A DNA stretch of 64,000 nt from Naumannella halotolerans (GTDB lineage Bacteria; Actinomycetota; Actinomycetes; Propionibacteriales; Propionibacteriaceae). The stretch spans positions 1,116,001-1,180,000 of the forward strand of contig NZ_SOAW01000001.1 in the NCBI RefSeq assembly GCF_004364645.1. Direction: 5' to 3'. A program made the position numbers and the translations under genes. Below are positions 49,488 to 56,453 of this stretch, piece by piece (positions within the stretch are counted from its first letter, which is position 1; each line of letters opens with the position of its first letter). The notes below the pieces were generated by a model. It searched no databases. It was not told where the DNA came from and saw only the letters and a list, made by a program, of their open reading frames with translations.

Positions 49488-51011
49488 TCAGACGAACTCG
49501 ACTCCCTGGGCAAGCGGCAGCTCACCGGAGTAGTTGACGGTGTTCGTCGCCGGCCGCATGTAGGACTGCCAGGCATCGGAACCGGACTCACGCCCGCCAC
49601 CAGTCTCCTTCTCACCACCGAAGGCACCACCGATCTCGGCGCCGGAGGTGCCGATGTTCACATTCGCGATACCGGTGTCGGATCCGGCACTGGACAAGAA
49701 GCGCTCGGCCTCACCCTGGTCGGAGGTGAAGATCGCCGAGCTCAGACCCTGCGGTACGGCATTGTTCAGCCCGATCGCCTCGTCGAGCTCGTCGTAACCG
49801 ATCAGGTAGAGGATCGGCGCGAAGGTCTCGGCCTTGACGATCTCGGTCTGCGACGGCATGGTCACCACCGCCGGTTCGACGTAGTAGGCATCGGCTGCCT
49901 CGTCGGCCAGCACCCGGACTCCCCCGCACTCGACCTTCCCGCCCTCGGCCTCGGCCTGCCGCAGCGCGGCTTGCATCTTGTCGAACGAGGCCTTGTTGAT
50001 CAACGGCCCGACCAGGGTTTCCTCCGCGGTCGGGCTGCCGATCGCCAAGGTGCCGTAGGCGGCGACGATCCGGTTCCGCAATTCGTCGATCACACTGGAG
50101 TGGGCGATCACCCGTCGCATACTCGTGCACCGCTGTCCGGCCGTACCGGCGGCGGCGAAGACGATCCCGCGCACGGCGAGGTCGAGATCGGCGCTCGGGG
50201 CGACGATCGCGGCATTGTTGCCACCCAGTTCCAGCAGGATCTTGCCGAAGCGGGCGGCCACCTTCGGTGCCACCTCCCGACCCATCCGTACCGACCCGGT
50301 CGCCGACAGCAACGCCACCCGCGGATCCTCGACCAGTACCTCACCGCCGGAACGGTCACTGACCACCACATGGTGCAGATCGGCAGGTGCGCCGACCTCG
50401 GTGACCGCCCTGGCCAGCAGGGCATCGGCGGCCAGTGCGGTCAGTGCGGTCATCTCACTCGGCTTCCAGACCACCGTGTTGCCGCAGACCAGGGCCAGCG
50501 CGGTGTTCCAGGACCAGACCGCGGCCGGGAAGTTGAAGGCCGAGATGATGCCCACCACACCGAGCGGATGCCAGGTCTCCATCAGCCGGTGCCCGGGGCG
50601 TTCCGAGGGCATCGTCTTGCCGAACAGCTGCCGCGACTGCCCCAGGGCGAGGTCGCAGATGTCGATCATCTCCTGCACCTCGCCGAGGGCCTCCGAGGTG
50701 ATCTTGCCGGCCTCGGCGGTGATGATCGCGGCCAGGTCCGCCTTGTGCTCGGTGAGCAGCTCGCCCCACCGCTTCACCAGCTGTCCGCGGACCGGCGCCG
50801 GGGTGTCGCGCCAGGTCGGGAAAGCAGCTGCCGCCCGGCCGATCGTCGCCTCCACCGAGGCGGCGTCGTCCCCGGCAACACCGAACAAGGTGGCCCCGGT
50901 GATCGGGGTACGGGTCTCGAAATCGCCCTGCAGTCGCGACTGCGGTACGCCGCAGGCAGCCAATGCCTGACGGACCGAGTCGACGATGGCGTCGGTGGTG
51001 GGCACTGTCAT
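49488..51011 (-). CDS. amaB: Aldehyde dehydrogenase, ALDH7-type piperideine-6-carboxylate dehydrogenase
   Basis: A 507-residue NAD-dependent dehydrogenase. The nucleophile Cys is in GTAGQRCTSMRR and the general base Glu in LLELGGNNAA. The substrate-binding segment NIGTSGAEIGGAFGGEKETG with the GGRESGSDAWQSYMR ending is typical of antiquitin (ALDH7)/AmaB enzymes, which oxidise the semialdehyde form of piperideine-6-carboxylate to 2-aminoadipate in lysine breakdown. The ATG at 51009-51011 is chosen over an upstream GTG. It lies 156 bp downstream of hglS. Confidence 0.83.
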   Translation of the reverse strand: MTVPTTDAIVDSVRQALAACGVPQSRLQGDFETRTPITGATLFGVAGDDAASVEATIGRAAAAFPTWRDTPAPVRGQLVKRWGELLTEHKADLAAIITAEAGKITSEALGEVQEMIDICDLALGQSRQLFGKTMPSERPGHRLMETWHPLGVVGIISAFNFPAAVWSWNTALALVCGNTVVWKPSEMTALTALAADALLARAVTEVGAPADLHHVVVSDRSGGEVLVEDPRVALLSATGSVRMGREVAPKVAARFGKILLELGGNNAAIVAPSADLDLAVRGIVFAAAGTAGQRCTSMRRVIAHSSVIDELRNRIVAAYGTLAIGSPTAEETLVGPLINKASFDKMQAALRQAEAEGGKVECGGVRVLADEAADAYYVEPAVVTMPSQTEIVKAETFAPILYLIGYDELDEAIGLNNAVPQGLSSAIFTSDQGEAERFLSSAGSDTGIANVNIGTSGAEIGGAFGGEKETGGGRESGSDAWQSYMRPATNTVNYSGELPLAQGVEFV

Positions 51012-51030
51012 GATCAAGAACTTCCTCACA

Positions 51031-51058
51031 TCGATTGGGTTGGTTCGATTGGGTTGGT
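51031..51058. repeat. Perfect 14-bp tandem duplication upstream of amaB
   Basis: TCGATTGGGTTGGT twice in a row without mismatch, 19 bp upstream of the amaB ATG. It places a direct duplication in the 5' leader. Confidence 0.85.
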
Positions 51059-51132
51059 CGTGGGGTCCAGCACCGCCGGCGGTACGGACCGCCGCGGGTA
51101 CGGAGCTGGGCGTTGGTCTTGTCGCGGCGCAG

Positions 51133-51176
51133 ACTACTCGGTGTTGCGATCTACTCGGTGTCGCGATCTACTCGGT
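51133..51176. repeat. 17-bp tandem repeat across the hglS stop codon
   Basis: Copies at 51160-51176 and 51143-51159 (unit GTCGCGATCTACTCGGT with one mismatch) and 10 bases at 51133-51142. On the minus strand each copy contains the last codons plus TAG; the true stop is at 51168-51170. Confidence 0.9.
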
Positions 51177-52625
51177 GATCTCGGTGCCGAGCCGTTCTGC
51201 GGCCTGCTGCAGCGATGCCGCCCGCTCAGCCCGGTAGAGCCCGTGCGGATCGGCGATCGGTGCGCCGATCAGTTCCGAAAGCCGGTGCAGATCATAGGCC
51301 TCGGCGTCACGGGTGGCGTCGCGCTCGCCCTCGGCGGCCAGGTTCGACTGGAAGATGCCGGCCGCCGAGCGCGGCAAGAAGTCCTCATAGACGATCGGGC
51401 GCCGCTCCAGCACCCCGGCGTGCACCAGCTCCGACAGCGATCGACGCGTACCCTCCCCGCCCTGCGGGGCATCGACGTGCGGGGCATCCTGCGCCACGGC
51501 GTAGCTGAACCATCCCATGCCTGCCTCGTCGAGGGCCTGTTCGGTCGCCGGCATCGCCTCGGTCCACACCTGCCGGGCGGTCAGCTGCCGCGGTGTCGAC
51601 AGGGCCCGGATGTCGGGCTGGTCCGCCACCGATGCCTTTGCCGGGCCGTCGGGATCGGCTGCCAATCGTCGATCGACTTCGGTCAGCAGTGCATCGTAGT
51701 GATCGCGTCCAGCGGGGGTGAGTGCGATCCCCCGGGCCTCCACCTCCCCGAAGCGGACCCGCAGCGAACCGGGACCGACCGCGCCGTCGGCGAACCGGAA
51801 GGTACGTTCCTCGTCCAGCGCCCGGAAGGAGGTCTGTCGCAACAACACATCCGGTCCGTGCCACCGCGGCGGGCCCTGGATCTCGTCGATCATGGTGATC
51901 CCGCGCTGCTCCATCCGGTCGTAGAGCTGGTCGATGTCGAGCACTCGCGGGGTCAGGTGGTTGATATGGGTCGATCCGATGCCGGCGATGTCGGCTGCCA
52001 CCGCGCTGATCTTCTCCAGTCGGCGGTACCAGTCGTGATCGACCGGTTCGGCCGACAGTTCGAAGGCGGCCGTGGCCAACTCCAACAATCGTTCGGCATC
52101 GCCGGAATCGAGACCGCCGGCTGCGATCGCGGCGTCGGCGAGTTCCAGCAGTTCTGCTCCGAACAGCTCCCGCGCATCGACGAACCGATTGATCTCGGCA
52201 CTCAGCTCGGGATCGAAGAACCGCCGGTCGTCGGTCGCCAGCATCGAGGTGAACACCCGGAACGGATTGCGGGCCAACTCCTCGGCCTCGGTCGGGCGGA
52301 AGGCGGTGGAGACCACCGGCACCGAGGACTTGGCGGCATCACGCAGGTCGTAGAAGCCGACCGCGTACATCCCGAAGGCACCGAAGACCCGGGCCACCTG
52401 CGCCATCTCCGCCGGGGAGCCGACCCGGATCGCGCCATGGCGTTCAGCGGTCACCCGTGCGATCGAACCCAGCCGCTCGGCGTCCTCGGCCCCGGCAGCC
52501 ACATCGGTGTTCACCCCCAACGACACCTCGACCAGGGTCGTGTACGCCGGCACCTCGGTGCCGTACATACCCGACAGCGCCCGAGCGAAGGCGGCCCGCA
52601 ACTCCCAGGCGGGAACGAAACTCAC
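51168..52625 (-). CDS. hglS: 2-oxoadipate dioxygenase/decarboxylase (HglS, DUF1338)
   Basis: A 485-residue Fe(II) enzyme that turns 2-oxoadipate into D-2-hydroxyglutarate. Signature parts: STHINHLTPRVLDIDQLYDRM with a metal-binding His, VLLRQTSFRALDE, and RFGEVEARGIALTPAGRDHY with the other active-site residues. The GTG at 52623-52625 follows an AGGAGA ribosome binding site and is used. The upstream neighbour is an FAD oxidase and the downstream one is a piperideine-6-carboxylate dehydrogenase, which fits lysine degradation. The 3' end lies in a 17-bp tandem repeat. Confidence 0.88.
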   Translation of the reverse strand: MSFVPAWELRAAFARALSGMYGTEVPAYTTLVEVSLGVNTDVAAGAEDAERLGSIARVTAERHGAIRVGSPAEMAQVARVFGAFGMYAVGFYDLRDAAKSSVPVVSTAFRPTEAEELARNPFRVFTSMLATDDRRFFDPELSAEINRFVDARELFGAELLELADAAIAAGGLDSGDAERLLELATAAFELSAEPVDHDWYRRLEKISAVAADIAGIGSTHINHLTPRVLDIDQLYDRMEQRGITMIDEIQGPPRWHGPDVLLRQTSFRALDEERTFRFADGAVGPGSLRVRFGEVEARGIALTPAGRDHYDALLTEVDRRLAADPDGPAKASVADQPDIRALSTPRQLTARQVWTEAMPATEQALDEAGMGWFSYAVAQDAPHVDAPQGGEGTRRSLSELVHAGVLERRPIVYEDFLPRSAAGIFQSNLAAEGERDATRDAEAYDLHRLSELIGAPIADPHGLYRAERAASLQQAAERLGTEITE

Positions 52626-52736
52626 GATGTTCTCCTTCCGGTCCGGACCTCGACCCCGATGCCCCGACGGGTGATCGGATCGGTCTCGGTGCTCCACGGT
52701 ACGTACCCCTGCGTACCAGCCACCGACGGGTCGGCT

Positions 52737-53936
52737 TCAGATGATGTGCAGTTCACGGAACTCCCCGGTCCTCGATCCGAATCGGTCCAGACTGAACGGT
52801 GTCGGATCCATGAACGACGAGCGCCCCTGCAGCAGATCGGCCACCAGCCGGCCCACCCCGGGAGCCTGCAGGAACCCGTGCCCGGAGAAGCCGGTGGCGT
52901 AGACGAAGTTCCCCTGGCGTCCGATCAGCGCATTGTGGTCCGGTGTGTTCTCGTACAGACCGGCCCAGATGTCGAACGGTTCGGGTTCGGCCAATCCCGG
53001 AGCCAACCGCTGTGCCGCGGCGCGGAACGGTGTCAGCCACTCGAGGCTGGGTTCGCGGTCGAAGCCGACCGGGGTGGCGGGATCGGAGATGCCGATCAGC
53101 ATCGGATCCCCCGCTGCTGCCGCGACCGATCCGAAGCTGCCGTTGTGGAAGTACATGGTGGTCCGCAGGTCCAGGGTGAACGGCACCTGCGGCCAGGCAG
53201 CCGACCTGGGTGCGGGGAGCATCGCGATCTGCCGCTTCACCGGTTCGACCGGCAACGCGATGCCGGCGAGTCGGGCGAGCACACCGCTCCAGGCGCCGGC
53301 GCAGCAGATCACCGACTGGGTACGGATCAGCCGGTCGGAGACCGCGACGCCGCTCACCTCACCGGCGGTGTGGTCGAATCCGGTCACCGTCTGCCCGGTG
53401 AGAACCCGGACGCCGGCTGCGGCGGCGGATTCGGCATAGGCCTGCAGCACCAGTGACGGTTGGGCGAACCCGTCGTCGGGTGACCAGCTCGCCGCGAGCA
53501 ACCGTTCGGGGTGCAACGGCGGGCAGAGTTCCGCGGCGCGTCCCGGGTCGACCAGTTCGGCCCGGGAACCGAAGGCGTTCTGCACCTCGATGGCCGCCTC
53601 GGCCGCCGGCAGATCGTCTTCGTCGGTGATCAGGAACAGATAGCCCACCTGGTGCAGGCCGATCGAGCGGGAGAAACTCGCCTCGAACTCGGCGTAGCGA
53701 CGAAGGCTCCAGGCAGACAGTTCCACATTGGCCGGGTCGGAGAAGGTCGCCCGTACCCCGCCGAGCGGTTTGGCCGACGAGCCGCTGCCGATCTCACCGG
53801 CCTCGAGCACCACGACATCGGTGATCCCGTCGCGGGCCAGCTCATGGGCGACCGCGGTCCCGATGACCCCGCCGCCGATCACCACCACCTCGGCACGATC
53901 GGGCAATTCCTGCTGCACGACGACCATCACAGCCAT
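52737..53936 (-). CDS. FAD-dependent amine/amino-acid oxidase (DAO family)
   Basis: A 399-residue flavoprotein. The dinucleotide-binding motif VVVIGGGVIGTAVAHELAR is at about 17-35, followed by EAGEIGSGSSAKPLGGVRA, and the C-terminal GLYENTPDHNALIGR and GFSGHGFLQAPGVG complete the FAD cradle. It resembles sarcosine/pipecolate/glycine oxidases. Because it sits with amaB and hglS, an L-pipecolate oxidase role (producing piperideine-6-carboxylate) is inferred; the sequence alone does not fix the substrate. It is divergent from a LysR gene. Confidence 0.8.
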   Translation of the reverse strand: MAVMVVVQQELPDRAEVVVIGGGVIGTAVAHELARDGITDVVVLEAGEIGSGSSAKPLGGVRATFSDPANVELSAWSLRRYAEFEASFSRSIGLHQVGYLFLITDEDDLPAAEAAIEVQNAFGSRAELVDPGRAAELCPPLHPERLLAASWSPDDGFAQPSLVLQAYAESAAAAGVRVLTGQTVTGFDHTAGEVSGVAVSDRLIRTQSVICCAGAWSGVLARLAGIALPVEPVKRQIAMLPAPRSAAWPQVPFTLDLRTTMYFHNGSFGSVAAAAGDPMLIGISDPATPVGFDREPSLEWLTPFRAAAQRLAPGLAEPEPFDIWAGLYENTPDHNALIGRQGNFVYATGFSGHGFLQAPGVGRLVADLLQGRSSFMDPTPFSLDRFGSRTGEFRELHII

Positions 53937-53949
53937 TCGATCTGTTTAC

Positions 53950-53970
53950 GTCAAGCGAAAGTTTGTTGAC
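53950..53970. promoter_or_regulatory. LysR-type operator GTCAA-N11-TTGAC in a divergent promoter
   Basis: Perfect inverted repeat GTCAA and TTGAC separated by 11 bases, in the 67-bp gap between the FAD oxidase and the LysR-type gene. It contains the T-N11-A pattern of LysR regulators. A second symmetric pair CGAAA...TTTCG (53956-53977) is nested. The TTGAC may also serve as a -35 box. Confidence 0.65.
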
Positions 53971-54003
53971 TATTTCGTTCGGTTTCACTGAACTGTGTGG
54001 GTG

Positions 54004-54915
54004 ATGCACTGGACACCGCAGCAGCTGACCGCCTTCGTCGTGGTGGCGCATGGGGCGACGGTCGCCGAGGCGGCCGACCGGCTCGACCTGAGCATCGCCG
54101 CGGTCTCCCAACGCCTGGCCGGCCTGCAGCAGGCGATGCCGCAGCCGTTGCTGTTCCGCGACGGCCGCCGGCTGGCGCTGACCGACGCCGGCCGGGTCTT
54201 CCTCGGCCACGCCGAACAGATTCTGGCGACCGGCCGGGAGGCCGAACTGGCCCTCAGCGCGGGGAGTCCCCAGCACTCGACCGTCGTCCTCGGGGTCTTC
54301 GGTTCGGCGGCCGCCACCATCGTGCCGCCGGCCATGCGGGCACTGGCCCACGGGCCCGTCACCGTGGAGACACGGGAGGTCGGCGTGGACGAACTGGGCG
54401 CCGCCGTGGCCACCGGCACTGTCGATGTCGGACTCGGTGTCGGCTATCCCGACGCACCCGAACCGCCGCTGCGCGGGGTGCAGACCGAGGTCTTGTCGAC
54501 CGAGGAGCTGCTGCTCGCCGTACCCCCACCGGGGACCCCGGGCGCCCTCGGGGCGGACGAACTCGACGATCCCGAGCGGATCACCGCCTATGCCAACGCC
54601 ACCGACTGGATCCTAGGACCGGCGAGCTCCTACTTCGGACGCGCGGTCCGGGTGGCGACCGGTCACAGCCGGATCACCCCTCGGGTACGCCACGAGGTCA
54701 CCGACACCGCGGTGGCCATCGCCCTGGCCGAGGCGGGCGCCGGGATCACGCCGGTGACCCAGCGGATGGTCCGTCTGCGGCCGACCCGTTCACCCCTGGT
54801 ACGCCTGCCCGTACCCGCCCATCGCGAGGTGGTGGTCCGGGTACGTACCGCCCAACGCCAGCGAGCCAGTGTCGACCGGGTCGTGCGCACCTTGGCCGCG
54901 ATCGCCCGGGACTGA
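54004..54915 (+). CDS. LysR-family transcriptional regulator
   Basis: A 303-residue regulator. The N-terminal winged helix LTAFVVVAHGATVAEAADRL with DLSIAAVSQRLAGLQ is a LysR HTH, close in type to LysG/ArgP. The remaining ~200 residues are the ligand-binding domain (STVVLGVFGSAAATIVPPAM, TVDVGLGVGYPDAPE). The ATG at 54004 is used; GTGs at 53995 and 54001 are alternatives, and no start has a clear ribosome binding site. Divergent from the FAD oxidase, so it probably controls the oxidase-hglS-amaB genes; effector unknown. Confidence 0.88.
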   Translation: MHWTPQQLTAFVVVAHGATVAEAADRLDLSIAAVSQRLAGLQQAMPQPLLFRDGRRLALTDAGRVFLGHAEQILATGREAELALSAGSPQHSTVVLGVFGSAAATIVPPAMRALAHGPVTVETREVGVDELGAAVATGTVDVGLGVGYPDAPEPPLRGVQTEVLSTEELLLAVPPPGTPGALGADELDDPERITAYANATDWILGPASSYFGRAVRVATGHSRITPRVRHEVTDTAVAIALAEAGAGITPVTQRMVRLRPTRSPLVRLPVPAHREVVVRVRTAQRQRASVDRVVRTLAAIARD

Positions 54916-55034
54916 CCTCGCGACCGCATCGACATTGCATCGACCCAGCCGCATCACCCGGGGCGCACATCACCCGGGACGCGCAGCATCGGACAAGCCG
55001 CAGCACCGCCGGGTCGCGTGACAGACTGTGGCGC

Positions 55035-56213
55035 GTGTCAGAACAGATCCACGGCTCCCCCCTCGTCCCCCGGCTCCGCGGTTTCGGCAGCAACATCTTC
55101 GCCGAGATGAGCGCACTGGCGACCGCCGAGGGGGCGATCAACCTGGGCCAGGGGTTCCCCGACACCGACGGCCCGGCCGAGGTGCTCGAGGCAGCCGTGG
55201 ACGCCATCCACGAGGGTCACAACCAGTACCCGCCCGTGCGCGGGATTCCCGTCCTGCGCGAGGCGATCGCCACCCATCAGCGCAATCGGTACGGCCTGAC
55301 CTGGGATCTGGAGACCGAGATCGTGGTCACCGCCGGGGCGAACGAGGCGATGACGGCGACGATCCTCGCGACCTGCGAGTCCGGTGACGAGGTGCTGTTG
55401 ATCGAACCGGCCTTCGACTCCTACTGGGTGGCGATCGCCATGGCCGGAGCCAAACCGGTCGCGGTCCCCCTGACCGGCCCCGACCAGCGAGTGGATGTCG
55501 AACGCCTGGCTGCCTCGGTGACCGACCGTACGCGGTTGATCATCGTCAACTCACCGCACAATCCGAGCGGTCGGGTCTTCGACGCAGACGAGCTCGAGGG
55601 GATCGCCACGATCGCCCGGGAGCGGGATCTGCTGGTGGTCACCGACGAGGTCTATGAGCACCTGACCTTCGACGATGCGGTCCATCTTCCGATCGCGACG
55701 CTGCCCGGTATGCGCGAGCGGACCATCTCCATCTCCTCGGCCGGCAAAACCTTCTCGGTGACGGGGTGGAAGATCGGCTGGGCCTGTGCACCGGCGCCGT
55801 TGGTGCAGGCGGTGCAGACGGTGAAGCAGTTCATGACCTTCGTCAACGGGGCGCCCTTCCAGTACGCGATCGCCCGCGGTCTGCTGCTGCCGCCGGAACG
55901 TTTCGAGCAGATCCGGGCCGATCTGCAGCGGGGCCGGGATCTGCTCGTACCGGGCCTGCAGGCCGCCGGGTTACAGGTATTGCCGAGTCAGGGCACCTAC
56001 TTCGTCACCGCCGACATCTCACCGCTGGGTGAGACCGATGGGCACGAGTTCTGCCGGTCTCTCCCCCGCCGCTGTGGCGTAGCGGCTGTTCCGAGCCAGG
56101 TCTTCTACGCCGACCCGTACCCCCGCCCGCTGGTCCGGTTCGCCGTCTGCAAACAGCCCGAGGTGCTCGCCGAGGCAGCAGACCGGCTGGCCGGACTGAA
56201 TCTCCCCACGTGA
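55035..56213 (+). CDS. Class I/II pyridoxal-phosphate aminotransferase
   Basis: A 392-residue fold-type I enzyme. The PLP lysine is in SSAGKTFSVTGWKIGWA; NSPHNPSGRVF and TDEVYEHLTFD hold the other cofactor residues, and RFAVCK carries the substrate-binding Arg region. GTG start at 55035 (MSEQIHGSPLVPRLRGFGSN). The N-terminal INLGQGFPDTDGP is typical of kynurenine/2-aminoadipate/methionine aminotransferases. In this cluster a 2-aminoadipate or lysine aminotransferase is a reasonable inference. It lies 119 bp downstream of the LysR gene on the same strand. Confidence 0.85.
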   Translation: MSEQIHGSPLVPRLRGFGSNIFAEMSALATAEGAINLGQGFPDTDGPAEVLEAAVDAIHEGHNQYPPVRGIPVLREAIATHQRNRYGLTWDLETEIVVTAGANEAMTATILATCESGDEVLLIEPAFDSYWVAIAMAGAKPVAVPLTGPDQRVDVERLAASVTDRTRLIIVNSPHNPSGRVFDADELEGIATIARERDLLVVTDEVYEHLTFDDAVHLPIATLPGMRERTISISSAGKTFSVTGWKIGWACAPAPLVQAVQTVKQFMTFVNGAPFQYAIARGLLLPPERFEQIRADLQRGRDLLVPGLQAAGLQVLPSQGTYFVTADISPLGETDGHEFCRSLPRRCGVAAVPSQVFYADPYPRPLVRFAVCKQPEVLAEAADRLAGLNLPT

Positions 56214-56453
56214 GGGTACGAGGGCCCGGGTGCGCTCGGAGCTCAGTTTCTCCGGGCCAAGAGCCGGCTCCTGCTCGTACTGCCTCACTGCCCGCTGGAC
56301 ACCCGCTGTTCCACCCACCCCCATTCAAGGTCACGATTCCATAACCCCACTGTCGATTCCTCACAATTTCTCAGCTAACCGATAGGTTCGATCCCAATCC
56401 CCGGCCGGTTGTCCTTCCCCCGACAGGCCCCCCTGAACCGAAGGATTGACACG

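Noticed and set aside
49443-53456. Very long plus-strand open frame antisense to amaB, hglS and the oxidase
   Set aside because: Its translation has no recognisable domain, while the minus-strand frames encode complete enzymes; long antisense frames are expected in high-GC DNA.
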